Source of the DNA: Mytilus trossulus
Taxonomy: Eukaryota; Mollusca; Bivalvia; Mytilida; Mytilidae
Assembly (NCBI RefSeq): GCF_036588685.1
Contig: NW_026963295.1
Location: 2,170,001-2,234,000, forward strand
Length of the DNA: 64,000 nucleotides
Direction of reading: 5' to 3'
Under the pieces are notes generated by a model. That model ran no database searches, was not told the origin of the DNA, and saw nothing but the letters and a program-made list of their open reading frames with translations. Position numbers and translations under genes: made by a program. Each line of letters opens with the position of its first letter. The stretch's first letter is position 1. Of this stretch, positions 12,901-23,590 are shown in pieces.

Positions 12901-15900
12901 GGTCATTCTTAAGTACATGTTTGTCATTTTCTTGCATAAAAGGGATGCGTACAGCACCAAAATATAAACAAAAAATGAAGTCGCAAACAAACGGACAAAA
13001 TTTCCGGCAAAGCGCCTTTCTGGTTAAAAGAAATTCAAATTTAAAGGCTTAAATTGAAAAGTTCGCTGTATAGATTATGGTTTGCGCTTCGCCCAGTGTT
13101 ACACATTACATATTCCAAACTACATTTGAAGCCTCCTCCTTCTTCTTCCCTTCCTCTTACTCCTCGTCAATATCATTACCAAGATACTTATCGACATCAT
13201 TGTTTCATGCCTAATTTCTTAACCATGAGATATTACTAAAATTATTTTCTGATTTTTTTTGATTTTTTTTTTTGGAATTGTAGGAGCCAATTTAGACAGT
13301 GTGGATAAAACAGGGAAAACTGCATTACTGTCGTGCTTAATAGACGGGAAGTCCCAGGCTGCAAGATATTTAATTAAACATGGATGTGACGTCAATATTG
13401 TAGATGATTTTGGCCAAAGTGCACTTTACCAGACGATAAATAACAAACAACCTAACTGTGTGAAAACTGTGCAGCGATTAATGAAAGCAGGTAAGAAAAT
13501 ATTTTATGTCTGACATACATGGTACATCAAGCATTTGTAAGTTCAGAAATACTGTCAGAAAAGCTTATGTGTCTTATGTACTTTGTTTAACTTTCTGTTA
13601 TCGACATGATGCACTGTGAACGGTGACGAGAATCTGTGCACTCTTCGCAATTGGCAGTTTCGGAATCTAAAGAACCATGGGTTATTTCTTTGTGCGTACC
13701 ACGAAATTAAAATGTCGTCAATTTATTGGTTGAATTTCCATTGTTTTTTTACATCTTTAACCAATCACAATCAAAATACTTTTGAGAAAATATTACTCAT
13801 ATTGCGTAAGATTCTGAAACGGTGAATTGATAATTACGTTTTTAAATTCAAAATATTCCGATTTACAAAAAAATAGTTGAACTCTTTTGATCATGCACAT
13901 GTCCCAAGACTGGAACCTCGTTAGTAGTTGTTATTTCTTTATGTGTTTTGTTATTTAGGAATATTTGTATCTATGGTAGATCTTTTATTGTCCAATGTCT
14001 AGTTGTTTTTTTAAAGAATAATTGATTGTTAAGAAAATGCCTGGACCAAGTCTGAAATATGACAGTTGTTATCCATTCGTTTGATGTATTTGATGTTGTG
14101 ATTTTGCCATTTGATTAGGAACTTTTCTTTTTAAATTTACCTCGGAGTTCATTATTTTTGTGATTTTACTTTTTATTGGTGACGACCACAATGTTAGCCA
14201 CTGGTGCCTTATTTTTTTTTTTTAATTTGTGGAATGTATCGATCGTATTTGATTTTTTTTTCCCTCTTACTAAATTTTTTTTTTAACACTCCAATATGCA
14301 TTTGCCTGTATGAAAAATTGTAAATATAAACTCAATTTATTATCCCCTCAAACACATATCGATAGTATTGAATTATATACTTTATAAGGGAAGTCACAAT
14401 ATGCAACACGATTCATGTTATCGACATGATGCACTGTGAACGGTGACGAGAATCTGTGCACTCTTCGCAATTGGCAGTTTCGGAATCTAAAGAACCATGG
14501 GTTATTTCTTTGTGCGTACCACGAAATTAAAATGTCGTCAATTTATTGGTTGAATTTCCATTGTTTTTTTACATCTTTAACCAATCACGACATTTATGAG
14601 TATACTTTTGAAAATATTACTCATATTGCGTAAGATTCTGAAACGGTGAATTGATAATTACGTTTTTAAATTCAAAATGTTCCGATTTACAAAAAAATAG
14701 TTGAACTCTTTTGATCATGCACATGTCCCAAGACTGGAACCTCGTTAGTAGTTGTTATTTCTTTATGTGTTTTGTTATTTAGGAATATTTGTATCTATGG
14801 TAGATCTTTTATTGTCCAATGTCTAGTTGTTTTTTTAAAGAATAATTGATTGTTAAGAAAATGCCTGGACCAAGTCTGAAATATGACAGTTGTTATCCAT
14901 TCGTTTGATGTATTTGATGTTGTGATTTTGCCATTTGATAAGGAACTTTTCTTTTTAAATTTACCTCGGAGTTCATTATTTTTGTGATTTTACTTTTTAT
15001 TGGAGACGACCACAATGTTAGCCACTGGTGCCTTATTTTGTTTTTTTAATTTGTGGAATGTATCGATCGTATTTGATTTTTTTTCCCTCTTACTAAAATT
15101 TTTTTTTTAACACTCCAATATGCATTTGCCTGTATGAAAAATTGTAAATATAAACTCAATTTATTATCCCCTCAAACACATATCGATAGTATTGAATTAT
15201 ATACTTTATAAGGGAAGTCACAATATGCAACACGATTCATGTTATCGACATGATGCACTGTGAACGGTGACGAGAATCTGTGCACTCTTCGCAATTGGCA
15301 GTTTCGGAATCTAAAGAACCATGGGTTATTTCTTTGTGCGTAACACGAAATTAAAATGTCGTCAATTTATTGGTTGAATTTCCATTGTTTTTTTACATCT
15401 TTAACCAATCACAATCAAAATACTTTTGAAAATATTACTCATATTGCGTAAGATTCTGAAACGGTGAATTGATAATTACGTTTTTAAATTCAAAATGTTC
15501 CGATTTACAAAAAAATAGTTGAACTCTTTTGATCATGCACATGTCCCAAGACTGGAACCTCGTTAGTAGTTGTTATTTCTTTATGTGTTTTGTTATTTAG
15601 GAATATTTGTATCTATGGTAGATCTTTTATTGTCCAATGTCTAGTTGTTTTTTTTAAAAATAATTGATTGTTAAGAAAATGCCTGGACCAAGTCTGAAAT
15701 ATGACAGTTGTTATCCATTCGTTTGATGTATTTGATGTTGTGATTTTGCCATTTGATTAGGAACTTTTCTTTTTAAATTTACCTCGGAGTTCATTATTTT
15801 TGTGATTTTACTTTTTATTGGAGACGACCACAATGTTAGCCACTGGTGCCTTATTTTGTTTTTTTAATTTGTGGAATGTATCGATCGTATTTGATTTTTT

Positions 15901-16945
15901 TTCCCTCTTTCTAAAATTTTTTTTTTAACACTCCAATATGCATTTGCCTGTATGAAAAATTGTAAATATAAACTCAATTTATTATCCCCTCAAACGCATA
16001 TCGATAGTATTGAATTATATACTTTATAATGGAAGTCACAATATGCAACACGATTCATGTACCCTGTATTTATCTATTAAACAAACAAAAATCTAAATGC
16101 ACTGCAGTATGTTACTGGATACATATATGGGAATTTCGGATCAATTAAATTGTCGATGACTTTTCAAGTTTACGTACTTTGACCTACAATGGTTTAATTT
16201 TACAAATTGTGACTTGGATGGAGAGTTGTCTCATTAGCATTCAAATGATATCTTCTTATAGCTAGCCATATTCAGTGAGGGCTCTAAAACGCAAGCCTCT
16301 ACATTCAATACCGAACAAAACAACATTTCCTATAAAGCACATCAACAGAAATTCACCGTAATTTTCACGTATTTGTTTTTTTATATCAATAGTAATACGA
16401 TGGTTGTGTCTGTGTTTCATGATACTTTTAACAAACCAGGTGTCAGCACTTCGGTGTTGACATGATTATCAATTATATGGTCAGTTTTATGAATTAACTG
16501 TTTGAAAAGTCTTCTCAAACCAATCATAGATTACATTAGCCGTGTTTGGCACAACTTTTTGGAATTTTGGGTCCTCAATGCTTTTCAACTTTATACTTAC
16601 TTGGCTTTCTAACTATGTTGATCTGAACGTCCCCATGAGTCGTATGAAGACAAAACGTGCGAGTGACATATCAAGTTATAAGCCTGGTACCTTTGGAGAC
16701 TAGTACTGATAGAAAATAAATCAAATATCTTTTAAATAAATACCATTTCTTTTATCATTTCAGGGTATAAACTTGACAAAGACAAGAAATGGATGGAGGA
16801 AGACGGCTTTGATATCAGAATTATCCATACGAGAGGATTATGTAGAAAACTTTTGGGGAAATTTAGAAGTAGAATGAACAAAATCAAATCGGACAGGTCT
16901 GCATCTTCCGGGGTTCGTCGACGTATTCTGACAATATATGATTGA
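3881..16945 (+). CDS. Ankyrin-repeat protein gene, 3' part (span of three exons)
   Basis: Three exons join in one open frame: 3881-3982, 13284-13490 and 16764-16945. Every intron is phase 1 and splits a Gly codon that follows Ala at the end of an ankyrin repeat (KAG), the usual one-repeat-per-module layout of ankyrin genes. The joined product has about three ankyrin repeats with recognisable GQTP, GKTALL and GQSALY turn motifs, then a basic non-ankyrin tail ending RRRILTIYD and a stop. Ankyrin repeats are protein-binding scaffolds, so no enzymatic role can be given. The first exon enters in phase 1, so at least one upstream exon is missing from view. Introns of 9.3 and 3.3 kb are filled with repeats. 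Paralogue identity is not recognised. Confidence 0.8.
4365..4575. repeat. About 43-bp minisatellite in the ankyrin intron
   Basis: Five diverged copies of TTGCTGTTGAAAATTAAGC followed by a T-rich part, starting near 4367, 4411, 4450, 4494 and 4538. Confidence 0.8.
5751..5814. repeat. Hairpin with 29-bp arms in the ankyrin intron
   Basis: 5751-5779 and 5786-5814 are complementary with one mismatch (GCTATATATCC against GCTTTATATCC) around a 6-nt loop. The core arm is CCAACCAAATCATTC. Confidence 0.85.
8016..8267 (-). CDS. Possible Cys-rich membrane peptide or terminal exon (hypothetical)
   Basis: The minus-strand frame contains SCGTGSATIPDNQYCDRWCG and then FRCQ, followed by a hydrophobic stretch (YYVMSCILLFVPFLIVSLC) and a basic end (KLESNTKR). 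That is four closely spaced Cys, one membrane segment and a short cytoplasmic tail. An AACAG acceptor-like site just before the Cys-rich part suggests a terminal exon rather than a full ORF. It lies antisense in the ankyrin intron. No upstream partner exon or known family was found. Confidence 0.2.
   Translation of the reverse strand: MPFTMSKLKKKSLDTRVCTFIYTRNTTGASCGTGSATIPDNQYCDRWCGFRCQSFVYYVMSCILLFVPFLIVSLCKLESNTKR
8442..8472. repeat. Short perfect hairpin
   Basis: 12-bp arms ATACGGTTTAAT and ATTAAACCGTAT with a 7-nt loop. Confidence 0.7.
9640..10071 (+). repeat. Dispersed repeat B, full length with recognisable insertion site
   Basis: Starts AAAAAGAAGATGTGGTATGA after TATATA and ends GATAGACAAAAAATACAAG before TATATATACATTTG. 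An uninterrupted version of the flanks is at 11196-11280. No long terminal inverted repeats are visible and it has no coding content; it is SINE- or MITE-like. Confidence 0.8.
10440..10625 (+). repeat. Dispersed repeat A in the ankyrin intron
   Basis: CCAAACTCCGAGAAAACTCA, CACATCAAACGAATGGACAA and GTATTAGACCAGGTTTTGTG. Confidence 0.65.
11196..11280 (+). repeat. Empty-site counterpart of the 9.64-kb repeat B insertion
   Basis: ATTGATGTAGGTTGGACAAG, GAGATCACATAAAGTCAT and TACATTTGTATAAC occur here contiguously. At 9577-10100 the same sequence is split by repeat B. Confidence 0.75.
11465..12300. repeat. Two diverged units shared with 24.7 and 25.7 kb
   Basis: 11470-11730 and 12040-12300 share a layout of GTTCATCTAAC-type start, ATACCCGTTCGTTT, CCAGTT, GCAGGTGA, TGAACTTGTAT and GATTTGTCAT. 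The same layout occurs at 24725-24850 and 25725-25990. No coding frame. They may mark the duplicated ankyrin block or be a low-copy repeat. Confidence 0.45.
13284..13490 (+). CDS. Ankyrin gene, exon B (two repeats)
   Basis: Acceptor TTGTAG and donor GTAAG border a 207-bp exon. It encodes two ankyrin repeats: one starting ANLDSVDKTGKTALLS with helix segment AARYLIKHG, the second starting CDVNIVDDFGQSALYQ and ending VQRLMKAG. The GKTALL and GQSALY turns and the LIKHG/LMKAG helix ends are the ankyrin signature. Phase 1 at both ends keeps the reading frame with exons A and C. Confidence 0.85.
13597..16060. repeat. Triplicated 820-bp unit in the ankyrin intron
   Basis: Three head-to-tail units begin at 13597, 14417 and 15241 with GTTATCGACATGATGCACTG and end GCAACACGATTCAT. 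They differ by a few substitutions and small indels, for example a 9-base insertion TTATGAGTA in unit 2 only. Each unit contains the foldback core (AATCTAAAGAACCATGGGTT ... AGATTCTGAAACGG) and then a reversed copy of dispersed repeat A (CATTCGTTTGATGTATTTGA, CTCGGAGTTCATTATTTTTG). The short ORFs in them are repeated in each unit and are not genes. Confidence 0.9.
16165..16260 (-). repeat. Dispersed repeat B fragment in the ankyrin intron
   Basis: Contains TTTGACCTACAATGGTTTAA and GAGAGTTGTCTCATTAGCAT, the reversed start of repeat B. Confidence 0.6.
16430..16710 (-). repeat. Old copy of repeat C in the ankyrin intron
   Basis: Reversed repeat C landmarks in order: GTCAGCACTTCGGTGTTGAC, GGCACAACTTTTTGGAATTT, CCTCAATGCTTTTCAACTTT, a decayed core (GAAGACAAAACGTGCGAG) and GCCTGGTACCTTTGG. 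It lies just before exon C. Confidence 0.6.
16764..16945 (+). CDS. Ankyrin gene, terminal exon C
   Basis: Acceptor ATTTCAG; the frame continues from the split Gly into YKLDKDKKWMEEDGFDIRII, then a Cys/Arg-rich tail (TRGLCRKLLGKF ... VRRRILTIYD) and TGA at 16943-16945. The spacing of the LCR-K-L motif and the final R-x-I-L-x-I-Y vaguely resembles a SOCS box, which often follows ankyrin repeats in ASB-type E3 adaptors, but the LPLP segment is absent, so this is only a suggestion. A decayed homologue of this exon lies at 28862-28983. Confidence 0.8.
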
Positions 16946-17145
16946 CATTTTTGTGTAATTTTATGTTTATTTGACCGACATAAATGTGTAATTTTTATGC
17001 ATATTTATGATTTAATGGACATGTTTTTCCCCAAGACATCTTTTGGATATCATTGATATTTGTTTTGTATTTTTACACTGTATCTTCCTAACTTGTTAAG
17101 AGATCTAAGTTCTACTTCTAAGTTTTTATAATTTTGCTTTTCTCT

Positions 17146-17151
17146 AATAAA
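17146..17151 (+). terminator. Poly(A) signal of the ankyrin gene
   Basis: AATAAA lies about 200 bp after the stop codon of exon C, at a plausible 3'-UTR distance. No other gene is in reach on this strand. Confidence 0.5.
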
Positions 17152-17881
17152 CATCAGCTTATTTTCATCATTAGTATTATTTCAGAGCAACACGGACCTT
17201 TCAATCTTTTTCGCGGTATAATACTTCTTTTATCAAAGTTAGTAATTTTGATACTAGAATTTTGAAACTAGGTTGAATCAAATTATCACGAAGTAAGTCA
17301 AAGGCAATCAACTTAAATGCACTTTTATGCACTTTTGTTCGCCATTACTTTGAGCAAACAAGTTCCCGTAAAATTAAGACTTAACTTAGACTTTGATCAA
17401 TGTAGACGAAAAACGTGGACAAATAAAAATAATAAAATCCATGATAAAACTAAACTTTGAATATACGAACCGCTTTTAGTTTTTGATGACGCTTACTATT
17501 TAGTAAATATAAAACTTTGAATAATTATACGAACTGCTTTTGATTTTAAAATCTTTATAGCTCCGCTCATATATCTGAATGCTGTGATAATTAATTGTCA
17601 TACATGTACATGATGTTACTATAATACTTGTCATGGGCGAATTTGAAGTTACATGTTAGTCATATTATATTTGTATTTGTTGACTGATTGTATTTATCTA
17701 CAGAATTAATATTTATAATCTAGATATTTGTCACATTTCTACAATTTAAAAAGTTTGTTACAACAATTCTTTAAATGTGAAGTAAAAATACATACAGAAC
17801 CCGTCATTTTGTTCACTCTAAAAATAGTATATCACATTGCTATTTCGTTTCGTATTACATATGCTATAGTTGATGGTAATG

Positions 17882-18352
17882 TGTTTTTTAAGAGAAATAG
17901 AATTGATTTCGCCGACGCCAAATGCCATAGAGCTGATTTGTTAAATAATAACGCTATTGGAGTATGTTCCAATTTATCTGGTCACCATAATTTTATCTGA
18001 ATCCTGCATTTTAAAACTATAAATACAGGCCCGTGAGTGTTTTTTAAGAGAAATATAATTGATTTCGCCGACGCCAAATGCCATAGAGCTGATTTGTTAA
18101 ATAATAACGCTATTGGAGTATGTTCCAATTAATCTGGTCACCATAACTTTATCTGAATCCTGCATTTTAAAACTATAAATACAGGCCCGTGAGTGTTTTT
18201 TTAAGAGAAATATAATTGATTTCGCTGACGCCAAATGCCATAGAGCTGATTTGTTAAATAATAACGCTATTGGAGTATGTTCCAATTAATCTGGTCACCA
18301 TAATTTTATCTGAATCCTGCATTTTAAAACTATAAATACAGGCCCGTGAGTG
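17882..18352. repeat. 157-bp tandem triplet
   Basis: Three units start at 17882, 18039 and 18194 with TGTTTTTTAAGAGAAATA and end ACAGGCCCGTGAG. Near-identical, differing at single sites (GCCGACGCC or GCTGACGCC). It lies about 740 bp beyond the ankyrin poly(A) signal. Confidence 0.9.
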
Positions 18353-18419
18353 TATCAAATTAACGTATTGGCTATCATTTGAGCTGTCTCAGAAAGAAAT
18401 CGACCTTGTGCAAGTGCAC

Positions 18420-19219
18420 GTATCATATTGATTGATTTAAGAGCATTCAAATATGAAATAAAACATTATATGTTTGTAAAGGTGTAACTTTATTTTCAAA
18501 TAGCAACAGCTCAAAGATTTTTGCAACTGACAAAAAGTTAACTGAAGTTTTGATATATATTTGCATGAGATCGAATATTATCCGACGCAGCTCATTAAAT
18601 GAATATGCATATAACATATATCGCAATAACAGCTAAAGCTTTTATACATGTTTTAATATCAATTATAAAAAGTACAGTCTGTATTTGAGACAATGTATAT
18701 TCAATTCACATGTGTCACTTTCTAAATAAAGGAAGCAGCCACCATTCAATCTTTACAAACACTTGTTTAAGCATATTTCTACGTAAATGTTGCATATGTT
18801 TAATAAATTTCAACTTTTTTTGGCACAAATGACAGACATGACAGAAGCCATCAATGATCGTACTGGGATAGGTCTGACTGTAGTCATAAAATATTGTTTT
18901 TTAAGAAATTTAGTTCAAATGTTTAACAAAATTAAAAGAAATGTTTTATAAAGAAATTATAGATAGAAATAGCTGAAACCTAAGTGCCTCGAAACTATAA
19001 TACCATATACAATTGGTTGATTGCATAACTTTTTCGGTTAAAAGGTAAAAACGTGATTGTGTGTTAAATTCAGTGGTATACCTTTTCAAATATATGTGTT
19101 TTTAATTATATGTCGTTATAACTGATTTTTTACCTCAACTTGTTTTTTTTATTTTTCCTCATCATCTAATATAAGTTTTGGCTTTTACGAGAGAACAAAT
19201 ACAGTATTATATTAAAAGT
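18420..19219. other. No gene seen
   Basis: AT-rich intergenic DNA between the 157-bp triplet and the terminal-palindrome element. Confidence 0.4.
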
Positions 19220-19864
19220 CAATTGTTCATAAACAATTGATAGGTCTTTCCTTTTTTCTTTTATTAATTGCCTTCTTAGTTAAAAAATATATGGTTTCTA
19301 AGGACTTTTATGTTCATAACAAGTGGTTGCTAAGGACAAAAATCATTCATAAGGATAAACATATTACTGTTAGTATTAAAAATGTCATATGTACTATTCA
19401 TAGTATTTAAAGTTAAAAAAATAAGTGATTGTTAAGGACTTATATGTCGTTGCTAGGGACAAAAATGTCATTTCCAGTATTAAAAATTTCATATTTATAT
19501 TATCCATAGCCTTCTAAGTTCAAACATATATGGTTGCTAAGGTGTTTCATGTCGTTGCTAGGGACTTGACCTCTGACCTTGACCTAACTTTGTAGATCTT
19601 ATTATGCTGATCATTATTGCAATTCAAAGTTTCTTTCTATCTCTAACCACTTTTGGGTTATAAGCAAACAATCATCATTTCGGACCCCAAAAACAGTTTT
19701 GGTGCCCTAGATCCATAACAGTTGGTCCAATGATTTTAAACTCAACATAACAAATGTAGATCTCAACAAGACACACATTTCCTTCGTTACATTTTATCAG
19801 CCATCTTTTACGGTTATTTAGGAAATCCGATAACAAGCTAAGGTCAAAATCTAGGTCATGACCT

Positions 19865-19878
19865 TGACCTTTGACCTT
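19865..19878 (+). promoter_or_regulatory. DR1-type nuclear receptor half-site pair
   Basis: TGACCTTTGACCTT is a perfect direct repeat of AGGTCA with one spacer base on the minus strand. The same site is kept at 55799-55812 and 57770-57783 in the other copies of the element. Confidence 0.4.
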
Positions 19879-20324
19879 AGGTCAATTTTCATGTCCATGT
19901 CAATTAATGATCATTGGTGATGATCCTAGGTGGCTACAATTTACAGTTTCTGAGTTTCAGTGGCCAACCGAAATTTGTTAATTTTCAAAGGGGCATAACC
20001 CTACCAATGAGTCGTTGAATCTTTTCGATTCAAATGTAGCGAAGCACAAGGGTCTGTTCCTGAACAAATTCCACCCTTTGTTTTTTTTCTACCTATTATG
20101 GTTATGGAGTTAGAATGATAACAAGGTTTTTGGTGTTAGGGGAGATAACTCCTATAAAGGAAATGTTACGGGGTCGTGCCCTCACCACAAGATAGCTTTT
20201 GGTCAACCGATACTAAATACCTAATATCATTTCAACATGTCGCGTACTTTTTTTGGGAAATTTAGTTAAAGTTTGGCGGAAAGAATAATAATAATAATAA
20301 TAATAATAATCAGAAGAAATACAG

Positions 20325-20359
20325 TAAGGTCTTTCCTTATAGAAAAAGGAAAGACCTTA
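20325..20359. repeat. Right-end palindrome of terminal-palindrome element copy 1
   Basis: 14-bp perfect arms TAAGGTCTTTCCTT around a 7-nt loop. The same arm core ends copy 2. Confidence 0.8.
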
Positions 20360-20832
20360 ATTATAGTTCAAATAATAATATCGAATAATAACATGAGTAT
20401 CGGAAAATGTAACTACAGTTGCTTTATAGTGCTATATTTATCGGCTTTTCTTTTGATGATATCACGTGACTGTATATTCAGAAGCACGTACACATTTTGA
20501 TGTTATTACCTCATTGATTATGTTATCACCCCGTTTAATATGTTATCACTTATTTGGGTATTTTTATGTTATTAGGTTTGTATTTAAGTTATCATCCAAT
20601 TGAATATCTTAATTTTATCACGTGATCATTTTTTTTGTGTTTTAATTTTAATTGTATATTTTGTAATAAAATGTAACCATTTGAAAAAGTATTGTTCATT
20701 TATGCTTTACATCTACAAGTGGAAGCTGATGGTCGATATAACGCCGCATTTAAAATTGTCATTGGCTAATTTAAAGTCAAATATGTTTTAAAAAATGTTG
20801 TTTTCGCGTTAACATATAAAGTTCGTATATAA

Positions 20833-20950
20833 ACTCATCATAAATACCAGGATTGATTTTTTGTTTACGCCAGACGCGCGTTTCGTCTACAAAACACTCA
20901 TCAGTGACGCTCGAATAAACAAATGTTAAACAAGGCCAAAAAAGCACGTT
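20833..20950 (+). repeat. Repeat C, 5' part
   Basis: AAACTCATCATAAATACCAG, then ACGCCAGACGCGCGTTTCGT and ACTCATCAGTGACGCTCG, stopping after GTTGAAGAGC. Confidence 0.7.
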
Positions 20951-20999
20951 GAAGAGCTTGTATAGTACAAAAATAGAAAGATATGGTGTAATTGCGCAT

Positions 21000-21240
21000 G
21001 ACACAACTTTCTTCCGGATACGAATTGATGTAGGTGGAAAAGCAACTGTCGATCACTCGTAAGGCCTTCAACAATCAACAAACCCCATACAGTATGCCAA
21101 GCTATAAAAGTCCCAAAATGACAAATGTAATACAAGTTAAACGAGAAATTTTTGGCTTGATTTATGAACAAAACAATTTAAACGAGTAAACTATTGGCTT
21201 GATTTATGTAAAAACAATATACGAATTATAAAACATGCAA
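21000..21240 (+). repeat. Dispersed repeat B, diverged
   Basis: GTAAGGCCTTCAACAATCAA, CCATACAGTATGCCAAGCTA and TAAAAGTCCC, with a small internal duplication of TAAACGAG...TTGGCTTGATTTATG. Confidence 0.55.
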
Positions 21241-21589
21241 ATTGGGCTTAATACACATTGCTTCCAGAAATCATCTTTCCTTCAAAGCATTTGGTTTAAG
21301 ACAACGTTATATATCATCATTTTTGCTTTTGATGGGTATACGTACTTGTCAGTGACAAGATGCAAGGGTTAAGTTTGCCATTAAACATTTAAATGCAGCG
21401 AATAAGAAAATATTTCTGGTAGTAGAACTGATAGTTATCACCAGTTATATGTACTGTTGAATCTGTGTATTCGAACCTGATAGCTAAAAACGGTAAAATA
21501 CAAAACGGAAGCAACTTTGAATATTAAAATAACACACAATCGTCTTGCATCAGTTAGATTAGGACCTTATTTTGGTCCTTTTAACTTTT

Positions 21590-21945
21590 TTAGATTCGAG
21601 CGTCAATGATGAGTCTGTCTTACATGATACGCGTGTCTGGAGCAAATACAAAATTGTAATCCTGGTATCTATGATAAGTTTAATCATAGCTAAATCAAAG
21701 TAGGTCTACAGGTCCTGTACCGAGTCAGGAGTATGGCAGTTGTTATCTCATATTTCGTTTGTATGTATGTTGCATTTTTTTTTTATGGTTGCTTTCCAGT
21801 GTTCTGTTGTTTTGTTGTTTTCCTTGATGTGTTTCCCGCGGATTTAGTTTGTCACTCGTTTTTTTTTTCTATCAATCGATCTATGACTTTTGAACAGCGG
21901 TTTACTACTGTTGCCTTTATTAATCATTCAATACAAAACACATAA
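21590..21945. repeat. Repeat C fragment (minus) followed by repeat F (plus)
   Basis: 21590-21690 is a reversed repeat C 5' part (GAGCGTCAATGATGAGTCTG, ACGCGTGTCTGGAGC). 21715-21945 is repeat F (TATGGCAGTTGTTATCTCAT ... GATGTGTTTCCCGCGG ... GACTTTTGAACAGCGGTTTA), also seen at 60330-60545 and reversed at 31185-31400. Confidence 0.6.
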
Positions 21946-22079
21946 TAATTCTGCATAATATTCCCTCAAATGAAATGCAAGGTTTTATCAGTTTCAATGT
22001 AGGTCATATTTGAAATAATACATTTTCTTTTCGTCGTGCCAAAAACAAAATAAATTTATCTGTGACATTATACGAAATC

Positions 22080-22310
22080 ATTTCGGTCAATTCATGAATG
22101 TTGTTGACTAAGTGAACTCTTTCTTTTACAAATGCTGAATTTATCGTTTCATCGGACGATGAAAGTTGACCTTTGCATTCATAACGAGATACGTCTTTGT
22201 CAAACCTGTCCAGAAAAGGTGAATGCTTAGGGAATTCATCATTACGACATATTTTGATACTTAAGATGTTGTATGAGAAAATTTCATACCCTCATGAATA
22301 AGTAAACATA
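22080..22310. other. Non-coding block with a diverged homologue at 29680-29880
   Basis: Shared in order: ACGATGAAAGTTGACCTTTG / ACAATGAAACTCGACCTTCG, CCTGTCCAGA, AGGGTGA-type, AATTCATCAT, ACGACA and TCATGAAT / TTATGAAT. No open frame on either strand. It follows the ankyrin gene, as the partner block follows the decayed exon. Confidence 0.55.
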
Positions 22311-22313
22311 CAT

Positions 22314-22460
22314 TTCGGGGCCTTTTATGGTTGACTATGCGGTATTGGCTTTGCTCATTGCTGGAAGGCCGTAAGGTGACCTATATTTGTTAATTTCTGT
22401 GTCATTTTGTTCTCCTTTGGAGAGTTGTCTCATTGGCAATCATACCACATCGTTTTTTTT
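22314..22460 (-). repeat. Dispersed repeat B, partial
   Basis: GGGCCTTTTATGGTTGACTA, GCTGGAAGGCCGTAAGGTGA and GAGTTGTCTCATTGGCAATC are reversed repeat B, ending at a TATATATA tract. Confidence 0.7.
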
Positions 22461-22586
22461 AATATATATACAAGATCGTTTTAATTGATTGATGTTTGAG
22501 ATTGCCTTTTTCGTATTTATGAACAGTTGGGATGCTTTCTAAATTCTCTTATCATCTGTCCGGAAGTATATGATGGAATCTATCGA

Positions 22587-23590
22587 ATAGTTATCAAAAG
22601 TACCAGGATTATAATTTTATACGCCAGACGCGCGTTTCGTCTACATAAGACTCATCAGTGACGCTCAGATCAAAATAGTTAAAAAGCCAAACAAATACAA
22701 AGTTGAAGAGCATTGAGGACCAAAAATTCCAAAAAGTTGTGCCAAATACGGCTAAGGTAATCTACTCCTGGGGTAAGAAAATCCTTAGTTTTTCGAATAA
22801 TTCAAAGTTTTGTAAACAGAAAATTTATAAAAATGACCATATAATTGATATTCATGTCAACACCGAAGTGCTGACTACTGGGCTGGTGATACCCTCGGGG
22901 ACGAAACGTCCACCAGCAGTGGCATCGACCCAGTGGTGTAAATAGTTATCAAAAGTACCAGGATTATAATTTTATACGCCAGACGCGCGTTTCGTCTACA
23001 TAAGACTCATTAGTGACGCTCAGATCAAAATAGTTAAAAAGCCAAACAAATACAAAGTTGAAGAGCATTGAGGACCAAAAATTCCAAAAAGTTGTGCCAA
23101 ATACGGCTAAGGTAATCTACTCCTGGGGTAAGAAAATCCTTAGTTTTTCGAATAATTCAAAGTTTTGTAAACAGAAAATTTATAAAAATGACCATATAAT
23201 TGATATTCATGTCAACACCGAAGTGCTGACTACTGGGCTGGTGATACCCTCGGGGACGAAACGTCCACCAGCAGTGGCATCGACCCAGTGGTGTAAATAG
23301 TTATCAAAAGTACCAGGATTATAATTTTATACGCCAGACGCGCGTTTCGTCTACATAAGACTCATCAGTGACGCTCAGATCAAAATAGTTAAAAAGCCAA
23401 ACAAATACAAAGTTGAAGAGCATTGAGGACCAAAAATTCCAAAAAGTTGTGCCAAATACGGCTAAGGTAATCTACTCCTGGGGTAAGAAAATCCTTAGTT
23501 TTTCGAATAATTCAAAGTTTTGTAAACAGAAAATTTATAAAAATGACCATATAATTGATATTCATGTCAACACCGAAGTGCTGACTACTG
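22587..23590. repeat. 355-bp tandem array of repeat C (2.8 units)
   Basis: Units start at 22587, 22942 and 23297 with ATAGTTATCAAAAGTACCAG. Each has the CpG-rich core ACGCCAGACGCGCGTTTCGT, ATTGAGGACCAAAAATTCC, and a GC-rich end with CTGGGCTGGTGATACC and CACCAGCAGTGGCATCGACC. Units 1 and 2 are nearly identical (CATCAGTG versus CATTAGTG). The third stops at CTGACTACTG. The repeated 80-codon ORF in each unit is a by-product. Confidence 0.9.

Larger units (their letters stand above)
19220..20359 (+). mobile_element. Terminal-palindrome element, copy 1 (about 1.1 kb)
   Basis: The left end is a hairpin with CAATTG at both ends (19220-19239) followed by AGGTCTTTCC. The right end is a 14-bp-arm palindrome, TAAGGTCTTTCCTT (20325-20338) and its complement to 20359. 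Inside are three diverged copies of a roughly 110-bp unit (GGTTGCTAAGGAC, 19280-19565), clusters of TGACCTT half-sites, GGGGAGATAACTCCTATAAA, and an (AAT)n tract before the right end. The same two ends and internal order occur at 54414-58456. No protein is encoded, so it is non-autonomous. Class unknown. Confidence 0.6.

Noticed and set aside
13616-14633. Two copies of an ORF starting MNGDENLCTL
   Set aside because: They begin in the 820-bp unit and differ by an indel; the third unit does not keep the frame.
17728-18285. 90- and 62-codon ORFs in the 157-bp triplet
   Set aside because: They lie in the satellite unit and are broken between units.
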